A DNA stretch of 5,335 bases from Actinomycetes bacterium (lineage in GTDB: Bacteria > Actinomycetota > Actinomycetes > Mycobacteriales > Micromonosporaceae), in assembly GCA_021793335.1 (NCBI GenBank), contig JAJYSW010000220.1, forward strand, positions 1 through 5,335, given 5' to 3'. Each line of letters starts with the position of its first letter. The stretch's first letter is position 1. The notes below the pieces were generated by a model, which was not told the origin of the DNA, made no database searches, and was given only the letters and a program-made list of their open reading frames with translations. Of the stretch, positions 1 through 5,023 are shown one piece after another. The position numbers and the translations under genes were made by a program.

Positions 1-1
1 A

Positions 2-43
2 CTGGCCGAGCTGATCGCCCTCGCCTCCGACCTGGGTGTCTGA
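2..43 (+). CDS. C-terminal end of an unidentified protein (partial)
   Basis: The first bases read in frame as LAELIALASDLGV followed by TGA. This has the amphipathic, leucine- and alanine-rich look of a final helix, and the third codon positions are G or C nearly throughout. Only 13 residues are inside the window, so the family cannot be recognised. The gene converges on the minus-strand DUF397 gene that ends at 115, and hairpins lie between the two. It could be chance coding potential. Confidence 0.45.
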   Translation: MAELIALASDLGV

Positions 44-49
44 CCTCGG

Positions 50-114
50 GCCCGGCTTTGGGCTTGACGCGGAAACCGCGCAGGGCTGAGCGCTGAGCGC
101 CCGGTCCGCTCGGC
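50..114. terminator. Hairpin cluster between convergent genes (candidate bidirectional terminator)
   Basis: Three inverted repeats lie between the two converging stop codons. GCCC/GGGC at 50-63 has a 6-nt loop. CGCGG-aaa-CCGCG lies at 68-80. The third is an 8-bp stem, 92-99 paired with 107-114, with one G-T pair and a 7-nt loop. The left arm of the third lies in a tandem GCTGAGC-GCTGAGC repeat (85-98), so alternative pairing with GCTCAGC at 113-119 is possible. There is no U-tract, which is usual for high-GC actinomycete terminators. The location supports a role in ending both transcripts; the assignment is inferred. Confidence 0.5.
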
Positions 115-363
115 TCAGCGCCGTGCGGCGCTGAGGAGGGCGGTGAAGTCGCCGGAGGTGAGATCGAAGACGGGGGAGTCGTGCCCGAGTTTGGAGTCCC
201 GGACCTGGAAGTCGGGACCGGTGCTGCGGGCCTCGACGCAGTTGCTTTCGACGCCACCGCCGCTGCGGCTGCTCTTGCGCCAAGACTTGCGGCATTCGAC
301 GCAGTTGCTCTCACCGCCACCGCCGCTGCGGCTGCTCTTACGCCAGGAGCTGTATTCCACCAC
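115..363 (-). CDS. DUF397 domain protein with a tandemly duplicated N-terminal motif
   Basis: This 82-residue protein belongs to the DUF397 family, small actinomycete proteins usually encoded beside XRE/DUF5753 regulators, as in the Streptomyces whiJ-type and scr1/scr2 loci, where the pair acts in regulation or as a toxin-antitoxin-like couple. The signature W-R-K-S-S-x-S-G...C-V-E is present twice, at residues 7-23 and 28-44. It is followed by a single VRDSK (about residues 55-59) and a C-terminal segment ending FTALLSAARR. A typical DUF397 protein has one signature, about 60-70 residues in all. Start: two adjacent GTG codons lie at 363 and 360. GTG at 363 is chosen because AAGGAG (376-371) stands 7 nt before it. 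The gene overlaps the 3' end of the XRE gene by 26 bp, so the two are probably translationally coupled. The family assignment is firm; the biochemical role is not known from sequence. Confidence 0.9.
   Translation of the reverse strand: MVEYSSWRKSSRSGGGGESNCVECRKSWRKSSRSGGGVESNCVEARSTGPDFQVRDSKLGHDSPVFDLTSGDFTALLSAARR
231..356 (-). repeat. 63-bp in-frame tandem duplication inside the DUF397 gene
   Basis: Bases 231-293 and 294-356 are two copies of a 63-bp (21-codon) unit. Over 233-287 versus 296-350 roughly nine bases in ten match, including an uninterrupted identical core of 25 bases (252-276 and 315-339). Each copy encodes one W-R-K-S-S-R-S-G-G-G...E-S-N-C-V-E motif. The high nucleotide identity points to a fairly recent duplication, or to ongoing exchange between copies. 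Confidence 0.9.
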
Positions 364-1159
364 TGAAGGTCTCCTTGATCGGCTCGCCCATGTCCCAGAT
401 TTCGCTGCGGAGCTGATCATACCAACGGACTGTGACGGCATCCTCAAGGTAACGGCTCTGATCGAGCGATTCGGTATAGACGAACGCCGGACCCGCTTCC
501 GGTGAGTTGCCGGGCTTATAGAGGTCGAAGTTGCCTCTTGACGCGCGGTGCAAGCCGTCGATGACTCGGATCTCCCAGTTCGGCCGTTCAGAGGCCGCGA
601 GAAGGACCTCAATCTGGCGCTCCCACTGCACCATGAAACGGAGATGACGTAGAGCGTTGTACCCGATCAACACTTGGATTTGCGGCAGATCCCGCCGTGA
701 TTCCAGGAGCCGCCCTCGTCGAAGCTTGCGTTTCAGCGCACTCGATATGAACTCGGAGTGCTGGCCTTCATCTGACAGGACTTCATTGTGATAGGAGGGC
801 AACTGAAGTGGCCCAGGGATGAACTCCGGTTCGAATTTGAAAATGTCACCAGCGGTCCGCTCGCCTTGTTCGACCATCCGAACATTTCTGGTGTGCAGGT
901 TCGCGACAAGGTCAGGTTTCTTGTAGTTATCCACGACGAACAGCAAGAACCTCTTCCGGCTCTCCTCGGCCCCGGCGACGTCGCAGATGTCCTTGACGAC
1001 CGATCGCCTCGGTACGTTGACCCCGGTCTCCCAGTTCATGATCGATTGGGTTGTGTAGCCGAGGAGTTCGGCCAGTCCTCCCGGGGTGAGTTCGGCCATT
1101 CCGCGCAGCGCTTCGAGTTCGGCTCGGATGAACCACTTCGCGAGCCTTGAGTCCCCCAT
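338..1159 (-). CDS. XRE-family helix-turn-helix regulator with DUF5753 domain
   Basis: This is a predicted cytoplasmic DNA-binding regulator of 273 residues, a normal length for the actinomycete XRE/DUF5753 group (WhiJ- and Scr1-like). The helix-turn-helix spans about residues 13-63 (from RAELEALRG through ELLGYTTQSIMNWE to the ICDVAG helix). The DUF5753 part follows, with the typical FEPEFIPGPLQ segment at 109-119 and a C-terminal block with FVYTESLDQSRYLED (227-240) and VRWYDQLRSEI. Start: ATG at 1159 is preceded by GGAGG with a 4-nt gap, slightly short. An in-frame ATG at 1192 has no ribosome-binding site, and residue 1 at 1159 gives the usual short lead-in to the domain. The DUF397 gene begins inside its last codons. 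Base composition is noticeably lower in GC (about 53-62 % in lines sampled) than in the SDR next door (about 75 % in a sampled line), which fits an accessory, transferable pair. The ligand or partner is presumably the DUF397 protein (inference). Confidence 0.93.
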   Translation of the reverse strand: MGDSRLAKWFIRAELEALRGMAELTPGGLAELLGYTTQSIMNWETGVNVPRRSVVKDICDVAGAEESRKRFLLFVVDNYKKPDLVANLHTRNVRMVEQGERTAGDIFKFEPEFIPGPLQLPSYHNEVLSDEGQHSEFISSALKRKLRRGRLLESRRDLPQIQVLIGYNALRHLRFMVQWERQIEVLLAASERPNWEIRVIDGLHRASRGNFDLYKPGNSPEAGPAFVYTESLDQSRYLEDAVTVRWYDQLRSEIWDMGEPIKETFSGGIQLLA

Positions 1160-1190
1160 GAATCCTCCAGGGTGTTTCGGTGGGAATCTC

Positions 1191-1219
1191 ATGGTAGGAC
1201 AGCGATACGGTGCCGTGAA
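1191..1219 (-). promoter_or_regulatory. Candidate sigma-70-type promoter of the XRE-DUF397 operon
   Basis: Reading the minus strand, TTCACG (1219-1214) and TACCAT (1196-1191) are separated by 17 bp. The -10 fits the actinomycete TAnnnT pattern and the -35 matches TTGACA at four positions. Transcription would start near 1184, giving a leader of about 25 nt that contains the GGAGG site. Predicted by eye only. Confidence 0.45.
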
Positions 1220-1235
1220 GCCTCAAAACCGCTCT

Positions 1236-1250
1236 CGGACAAAGTGTCCG
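1236..1250. promoter_or_regulatory. Candidate operator palindrome upstream of the XRE gene
   Basis: CGGACA-aag-TGTCCG is a perfect inverted repeat with 6-bp arms and a 3-bp spacer. It lies about 17 bp upstream of the proposed -35. Next to it on the minus strand (1260-1250) ACTTGTGCCCG partly repeats the ACTTTGTCCG half of the palindrome. The position suits an autoregulatory or activator site for the XRE protein, but no binding data can be read from sequence. Confidence 0.35.
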
Positions 1251-1318
1251 GGCACAAGTTTTTCGGCCGATTTTCTTGGGAGAGTTCATCGCACCGGACG
1301 TCTTGCGCAGACCGAGTC

Positions 1319-1346
1319 GGCCCGCGGCGCGGGAGCGCCGCGGGCC
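1319..1346 (-). terminator. Strong hairpin terminator of the SDR gene
   Basis: GGCCCGCGGCGC (1319-1330), a GGGA loop and GCGCCGCGGGCC (1335-1346) form a perfect 12-bp, all-GC stem with a 4-nt loop. It begins 7 bp after the SDR stop codon. No clear U-tract follows, as is common in actinomycetes. It separates SDR transcription from the XRE gene downstream on the same strand. Confidence 0.8.
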
Positions 1347-1353
1347 CGCCTGC

Positions 1354-2115
1354 TCACTGTGCCGTGAAGCCGCCGTCGAGCGACAGCGCCGCGCCGGTGA
1401 TGAACGACGCCTCATCGCTCAGCAGGTGGCACACCGTCGCCGCGATCTCCTCGGGCTTTGCGATGCGTCCCAGCGGGTGCAGGCCCCTGACCATCTCGCG
1501 GCCCTCGGCGGTCGCCCCGGTGGTCGACCCGAACAGGGGCGTGTCCACCCCGCCAGGCAGTACCGCGTTGATCCGCACGCCCCACCCGGCGGTCTCCAGC
1601 GCGGCGGCCTTCGTCAGGCCCACCGCGCCGTGCTTCGCGGCCACGTACGGCGCGACCGTGCCCATCCCGACCACGCCGAGATTCGAGGCGTTGTTGACGA
1701 TCGCGCCTCCCCCCGAAGCCTCGATGGCCGGGATCTGGTGCTTGAGCCCGTAGAACACGCTGGTCAGTCCCAGGGCGATCTCGTTGTGCCAGGCGTCGGC
1801 ATCGAGCTCGTGGACGGGCCCGAAGGCGCTCATGCCCCCTGCGTTGTTGAACGCGCCGTGGAGACCGCCGTGCTCTTCGACGACGACGGCCACGAGCCGC
1901 TCGATGTCGGCTTCGACGGTGACATCGGTCTTGACGTAGGCGGCCTTGCCGCCTTTGGCGGTGATGGAGGCGACGGCGGTCTCGCCGACGTCCTTGCGGC
2001 GAGAGGCGATGACCGCCGTGCCGCCCTCGGCCGCGACGCGCTCGGCGACGGCCAGCCCCATACCGGTCGCCCCTCCCGTGACGATGACCACTTTGGAATC
2101 GAATCGCTGTGACAT
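1354..2115 (-). CDS. Short-chain dehydrogenase/reductase (classical SDR)
   Basis: This is a 253-residue cytoplasmic oxidoreductase of the classical SDR family, with a Rossmann fold and the family's normal length. Visible motifs are TGGATGMG (residues 13-20, dinucleotide-binding TGxxxGxG), D64 (adenine pocket), NNAG (90-93), catalytic S144, Y157 and K161 (YVAAK), the LPGGVDTP segment (186-193) and the C-terminal LSLDGGF. Basic residues R39 and R40 directly after the second beta strand favour NADP(H) over NAD(H) (inference). Oddity: where classical SDRs have the tetrad asparagine in an N-L-T-x-V-F context, this protein has glycine (G116, codon GGA at 1770-1768). The substrate cannot be told from sequence; generic names such as 3-oxoacyl-ACP reductase-like or glucose dehydrogenase-like would be guesses. 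ATG at 2115 is supported by GGGAG with a 5-nt gap. It appears monocistronic, with hairpins upstream and a terminator just downstream. Confidence 0.95.
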   Translation of the reverse strand: MSQRFDSKVVIVTGGATGMGLAVAERVAAEGGTAVIASRRKDVGETAVASITAKGGKAAYVKTDVTVEADIERLVAVVVEEHGGLHGAFNNAGGMSAFGPVHELDADAWHNEIALGLTSVFYGLKHQIPAIEASGGGAIVNNASNLGVVGMGTVAPYVAAKHGAVGLTKAAALETAGWGVRINAVLPGGVDTPLFGSTTGATAEGREMVRGLHPLGRIAKPEEIAATVCHLLSDEASFITGAALSLDGGFTAQ

Positions 2116-2202
2116 GACTACTCCCTCATGGCTTTCCGAATGTTCGCAGCAAGCCTCGCCGGGGGCCGCGGCCGATGCTGGCAGGAAAACGACATGGCGT
2201 TC

Positions 2203-2239
2203 CGGCGGCCGGGAGGGGCCGCCGCGAACCCGGCGGCCC
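2203..2239 (-). terminator. Overlapping alternative hairpins after the HNH nuclease gene
   Basis: GGGCCGCCG (2216-2224) can pair with CGGCGGCCC (2231-2239), giving a 9-bp stem with a 6-nt loop. The core of the same arm can instead pair with CGGCGGCC (2203-2210), giving an 8-bp stem with a 6-nt loop. The first stem lies 18 bp past the HNH stop codon and is the likely terminator. The rest of the gap (2116-2202) must hold the SDR promoter, but no convincing -35/-10 pair is visible there. Confidence 0.6.
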
Positions 2240-2257
2240 GGGGGAGCGGGGCCCGGT

Positions 2258-2914
2258 CTAGCAGTAGGTGTCCAGGTGGGACTGAAGCGCGCTCTTCTCC
2301 GAGGAGTCGACGCTCAGGTCGTAGAGGTGCTTGACGTGTATCCACGCCTTGACGTAGTCGCAGCGGACGGCGATGTTGGGAGGCATCCACTCCGCCGGGT
2401 CCTTGTCGCCTTTGGAGGAGTTCACCGAGGTGGTCGCGATCCACAGTTGCGGTGAGTCGACGTCGTTGGCGAAGGCCTCGCGCTGAGCGGTGCTCCAGTT
2501 CCTGGCCCCCGAGCCCCACGCCTCGGACAGTGCCACGACGTGGTCGATGGTGGCGTTCGAGACCGTCGAGGTCCACGTGTCGTCGAAGTCGGACTGCCAT
2601 GAGCCCGAGTCGGGCTGGCAATCCGAACCGGTCTCGACGTTGGAGCCGTCGCGCAGCAGCACGTACTGGCGGGCGGTGCAGCCGCCGCCGACGCTCGACC
2701 AGTGCGGGAACAGGCTTCGGTCGTAGCCGCCGTTCTGCTCGGCGGCGACGGTGAGATCGTTCAGTTCGGACTGCGCGGTGGAGGCCGAGGGGATGCCCGG
2801 CGGGCGGACTGCGGCGGCCGGGGCGGTGTCGACGGCGATGACGCCGATGACGGTCAGTGAGGCCGCCGCCAGTGCCGCCGCGCCACGGTGTGCGAGGCGT
2901 TTTGCGATGTGCAT
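2258..2914 (-). CDS. Secreted HNH-family nuclease (DUF1524/GmrSD C-terminal-like)
   Basis: This 218-residue precursor has a signal peptide: basic MHIAKRLAHR, a hydrophobic stretch at about 11-28, and probable cleavage after APAAA (residue 35). The mature part resembles the HNH endonuclease family proteins with a DUF1524-type core that actinomycetes export. The metal-binding/catalytic core reads IDHVVALSEAW (123-133, D124 and H125), then SPQLWIATTSVNSSKGDKDP (154-173, with N165, K168 and D170), then EWMPP (175-179). Four cysteines (C79, C99, C185, C218, the last residue) would make two disulfides outside the cell (inference). It is expected to cut DNA or RNA extracellularly, for nutrient scavenging, competition or turnover of environmental DNA. 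No immunity gene is visible, and the export signal argues against a restriction role. ATG at 2914 has AGGAG with a 6-nt gap; a longer reading to 3043 would place the signal peptide internally and is rejected. Confidence 0.92.
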   Translation of the reverse strand: MHIAKRLAHRGAAALAAASLTVIGVIAVDTAPAAAVRPPGIPSASTAQSELNDLTVAAEQNGGYDRSLFPHWSSVGGGCTARQYVLLRDGSNVETGSDCQPDSGSWQSDFDDTWTSTVSNATIDHVVALSEAWGSGARNWSTAQREAFANDVDSPQLWIATTSVNSSKGDKDPAEWMPPNIAVRCDYVKAWIHVKHLYDLSVDSSEKSALQSHLDTYC

Positions 2915-3239
2915 CTGATGCTCCTGTGAATCGCTCGGGGGGGATCGAACGGCATTGCGCGAGCCGGGGGGACGGGATTCGGTCCATCGACTCACTTCGA
3001 GCAGAACATGGGATGATCGGCTGACGCAAGAGGTGAATAGCATTATTCATGATTTTTATGGGTATTTTTCACTTAAACGTGTGATGGCGACATTCCGGAT
3101 GGACGGAAGTTCGTCCCTCGGCGGCTTCGCCGTGCCGTTAACGCATGGGCTTCTATCGCGCCGTGGCGCTGCTGTGCCGTCCCTCTGCCGCGCCGAGCGT
3201 GCACGACACCGCATGCCGCCGAGCGGGCTGTGCCGTGTG
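2915..3239. other. Intergenic region with AT-rich island and hairpins; no gene seen
   Basis: This gap of about 325 bases separates the nuclease start from the end of the membrane-protein gene. Bases 3034-3078 are only about 24 % GC in an otherwise GC-rich region, and they probably contain the nuclease promoter, although I cannot fix a -35/-10 pair. AATAAT at 3047-3042 (minus strand) is a possible -10. Short inverted repeats at 3101-3116, 3119-3132 and 3158-3169 could end the membrane-protein transcript, but they start 71 bp or more after its stop codon. Open frames here have no ribosome-binding site or recognisable product. Confidence 0.5.
3034..3049. promoter_or_regulatory. Palindrome in the AT-rich leader of the nuclease gene
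   Basis: TGAATA-gcat-TATTCA is a perfect inverted repeat with 6-bp arms and a 4-bp spacer, about 120 bp upstream of the nuclease start codon. It overlaps the only -10-like sequence visible there. It resembles an ARG box (TGAAT...ATTCA) but with a 6-bp rather than a 4-bp centre, so ArgR is not claimed. Candidate operator only. Confidence 0.3.
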
Positions 3240-4202
3240 CTACTGAACCGTGCGGCGGGGGAGGAGCCGGTCCACAAGCCACACGTCGACGATGTCGTTC
3301 ACGACCGCCATGACGGCCTCGTCGGCGTCGGCGAGCGGTTCGCCGTCGGCGCGGCCGATGACCACGTACATCAGGTAGTGCCCGTAGGTGTTGTAACCGA
3401 CCATGGTCGGGGCCCGGCCGAGCTCCGAACCCGCCCCCTCGCTGCGCAGCACGGCGAACCCGCCCTCCAGGCCGCCCTCGATGGCCTCGCGCAGCCGTTC
3501 GGCCTCGTCGGCGTCCTCCAGATTGAGCACGCCGGCGGTGGCCGCGTGCTCGCCGTCGGGCCCGGCCAGCGTCGCCCGGACGGTCTGCGTGCAGCCCGAA
3601 TCGGCCAGCAGCTCGGCGAGCTCGTCGAGGCCCGCGTCGGCGCAGTCGTCGAGCGCCTCGGTCATGAGGACTTCGTACGGCCCTGCCGCACCGGCCGGTG
3701 TGAAGGACTCCGAACCGAACAGCTCGGCGACCGAGATCGGCTCGGGATCGGTCGCGCGCCGCTCGATCGGGTCGACGACCTCGGGCGCCTTCGACGCGCC
3801 CTCGGCCGGCTCCGTCGCGGTCCCGCCCATCGGATCGGCCCCCACCGGGGCGTGCTCGCTCTCGTGCAGCACGATGAACGCCCCTGCGGTGCAAGCCGCC
3901 AGGACGGCGGCGCCGCTGACCACCGCGAGCGCGATCATCCACCAGCGGGTGCGCCGCCGGGCGCGCTGCGCGGCACGGCGAAGGGGCCGCGAAGCCTGGA
4001 TGCGCTCCAGGTGATCGTGCATCTCCTCTTCCGGGGAGCGCTGTGAGGGCGCGGGCATCGGCGTCTGCTCGACGCCGAGCCGCGCCGAAGGCGCATCCCG
4101 GCGCGAGCGGCCGTGGTGATCATCCCGGTCGGCGTCCCTGAAGGCGCGCTCATGTCGCTGCGTTCGCCGCGGAACACCGAAGGGGGACGGGCCGTGTGCC
4201 AT
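3240..4202 (-). CDS. Single-pass membrane-anchored protein of unknown function
   Basis: I do not recognise a named family. From the start chosen the protein has 320 residues: a long hydrophilic, Arg/Asp/His-rich cytoplasmic N-terminus (1-87, ending in the basic RARRRTRWW), one transmembrane segment (about 88-112), an acidic Pro/Glu/Ala-rich linker (about 115-165) and an extracytoplasmic domain (about 165-320). That domain has two cysteines, C187 and C204, flanking an acidic helix (probable disulfide), an ATAGVLNLEDADEAERLREA stretch and a GHYLMYVVIGRADGEP strand pair. LAAC inside the membrane segment looks like a lipobox, but the hydrophobic run continues past it, so a lipoprotein is less likely. 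Start is uncertain: ATG 4202 has no Shine-Dalgarno sequence but has TATGCT six bases upstream, as in leaderless genes. ATG 4058 (272 residues) and ATG 4022 (260 residues, with GGAAG five bases upstream) are alternatives, and none changes the membrane topology. The gene is divergent from the methyltransferase gene. Confidence 0.8.
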   Translation of the reverse strand: MAHGPSPFGVPRRTQRHERAFRDADRDDHHGRSRRDAPSARLGVEQTPMPAPSQRSPEEEMHDHLERIQASRPLRRAAQRARRRTRWWMIALAVVSGAAVLAACTAGAFIVLHESEHAPVGADPMGGTATEPAEGASKAPEVVDPIERRATDPEPISVAELFGSESFTPAGAAGPYEVLMTEALDDCADAGLDELAELLADSGCTQTVRATLAGPDGEHAATAGVLNLEDADEAERLREAIEGGLEGGFAVLRSEGAGSELGRAPTMVGYNTYGHYLMYVVIGRADGEPLADADEAVMAVVNDIVDVWLVDRLLPRRTVQ

Positions 4203-4208
4203 GAGAGG

Positions 4209-4214
4209 AGCATA
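4209..4214 (-). promoter_or_regulatory. -10 hexamer for a leaderless start of the membrane-protein gene
   Basis: On the minus strand TATGCT (4214-4209) fits the TAnnnT -10 pattern. Six bases separate it from ATG at 4202, the spacing expected if transcription begins at the A of the start codon. No good -35 is visible; that region is occupied by the palindrome at 4236-4249. Confidence 0.4.
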
Positions 4215-4235
4215 GACCCGCGCCGCGCCCGAACC

Positions 4236-4249
4236 GGGGAACGTTCCCC
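4236..4249. promoter_or_regulatory. Perfect 14-bp palindrome in the divergent promoter region
   Basis: GGGGAACGTTCCCC is a perfect even-length dyad centred on CG, lying between the membrane-protein and methyltransferase genes. It covers the expected -35 position of the membrane-protein promoter, where a bound repressor would block initiation. A central CG in an AACGTT core is typical of LacI-family operators, but no such regulator is in the window, so the binding protein is unknown. It could also form an RNA hairpin only if transcription starts farther upstream. Confidence 0.45.
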
Positions 4250-4334
4250 CGGAGGAGTGCACCGCGAACCGCTCGCCGCCGGGCGTGGCCCGATTCACGG
4301 CCCGGTCCGCGTCGAGCGCGCCTTGGGGAACGGC

Positions 4335-4340
4335 GACAAT
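4335..4340 (+). promoter_or_regulatory. -10-like hexamer for a leaderless methyltransferase start
   Basis: GACAAT differs from TATAAT at two positions and ends six bases before GTG at 4347, the same arrangement as the divergent gene. GGGAGG (4341-4346) directly abuts the GTG, too close to act as a normal Shine-Dalgarno sequence, which supports leaderless initiation. No convincing -35 is seen. Confidence 0.35.
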
Positions 4341-4346
4341 GGGAGG

Positions 4347-4961
4347 GTGTCCGAGCAGCCAGAGCACTACTTCAGCGAGCAGCCCGCCGTCGACGACCGC
4401 GAGCGCGTCATCGTCTTCGAACTGGACGGCGTGCGCCACGAACTGACCACATCGACCGGCGTCTTCTCCGGCAACCGGCTCGACCCCGGCACGAACGTGC
4501 TCCTGAGCAAGGTCGTCCCGCCCGAGGAGGCCGGGACGTTCCTGGACCTGGGGTGTGGATACGGGCCGATCAGCGCGGTGCTGGCCCAGCGCGAGGACGC
4601 GGAGGTGTGGGCCGTCGACGTGAATCGACGCGCGCTCGAACTGGCGCGGCGCAATACCGAGCGCTCCCCCGGCACCGTGCGCGTCGCGACGCCCGAGGAG
4701 GTGCCCGATTCGGTGCGGTTCGACGAGATCTGGTCGAACCCGCCGATCAAAGTGGGCAAGGAGGCCCTGCACGGGCTGCTGGAGACGTGGCTGCCGCGAT
4801 TGAAGCCGGGGGGCACGGCATGGCTGGTGGTCTCGAAGCACCTGGGCTCGGATTCGTTGGCGCGCTGGCTGAACGAACAGGGCTGGCATACGGGCAAGCA
4901 CGCCAGCGCCAAAGGCTACCGCGTCCTGCGGGTGACGCAGGGCGACCAGACGGGGGACTAG
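4347..4961 (+). CDS. RsmC-like class I SAM-dependent methyltransferase
   Basis: This 204-residue cytoplasmic enzyme has the methyltransferase-small (RsmC/RlmG-like) fold. Visible motifs are an N-terminal HYFSEQP (7-13), STGVFSGNRLDPGT (36-49) as in RsmC-type proteins, the SAM-binding FLDLGCGYGP (65-74), the acidic VDVN after beta 2 (90-93, D91 contacting the ribose) and SNPPI (130-134), the NPP catalytic motif of N-methyltransferases. C-terminal strands include AWLVVSKHLGSDSLARWL (158-175). E. coli RsmC makes m2G1207 in 16S rRNA and has two such domains (about 340 residues); this protein has one, as is common in actinomycetes. The rRNA target is an inference, not shown. GTG at 4347 is chosen because it puts the HYFS motif near the N-terminus as in related proteins. 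An in-frame GTG at 4257 behind GGAGGA would add 30 residues of low-complexity character and is less likely. Confidence 0.92.
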   Translation: MSEQPEHYFSEQPAVDDRERVIVFELDGVRHELTTSTGVFSGNRLDPGTNVLLSKVVPPEEAGTFLDLGCGYGPISAVLAQREDAEVWAVDVNRRALELARRNTERSPGTVRVATPEEVPDSVRFDEIWSNPPIKVGKEALHGLLETWLPRLKPGGTAWLVVSKHLGSDSLARWLNEQGWHTGKHASAKGYRVLRVTQGDQTGD

Positions 4962-4992
4962 TTCAGTCCAGGATGGATCGGCTTTGTCCGGT

Positions 4993-5023
4993 GTCCTCGT
5001 GCGCTGCTGGGGACGGCGAGGAC
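4993..5023 (+). terminator. Possible terminator after the methyltransferase gene
   Basis: GTCCTCG (4993-4999) and CGAGGAC (5017-5023) are perfect 7-bp arms with a 17-nt loop, 31 bp past the stop codon. The large loop weakens the case. The rest of the gap up to 5170 shows no gene: an open frame at 4984-5220 has no ribosome-binding site, an ordinary codon pattern for random GC-rich DNA and no recognisable motif. Confidence 0.35.

Noticed and set aside
143..505. Plus-strand open frames opposite the DUF397 and XRE genes
   Set aside because: They are antisense to two recognisable families, and their alanine- and leucine-rich repeats are just the complement of the duplicated glycine/serine motif.
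1160..1192. Upstream ATG at 1192 as the XRE start (11 extra residues)
   Set aside because: It has no ribosome-binding site and overlaps the proposed -10; ATG at 1159 has GGAGG and gives the usual N-terminus.
2137..2146. CGAA-tg-TTCG upstream of the SDR as a LexA (SOS) box
   Set aside because: The actinomycete SOS box needs CGAAC and GTTCG half-sites separated by 4 bp; here the spacing and the inner bases are wrong.
2915..3043. N-terminal extension of the nuclease to ATG 3043
   Set aside because: It would bury a clear signal peptide 43 residues inside the protein, whereas ATG 2914 has a well-placed AGGAG.
3034..3049. ArgR-binding ARG box
   Set aside because: The half-sites match TGAAT/ATTCA, but the central spacing is 6 bp instead of 4 and no arginine gene is nearby.
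3056..3277. Small minus-strand open frame between the nuclease and membrane-protein genes
   Set aside because: It has no ribosome-binding site or motif, overlaps the end of the membrane-protein gene in another frame, and ends in the AT-rich promoter island.
3073..3942. Long Arg/Gly-rich open frame in another frame of the membrane-protein gene
   Set aside because: Its composition is the typical product of reading a GC-rich gene out of frame; the frame with the membrane helix and ordered domain is the coding one.
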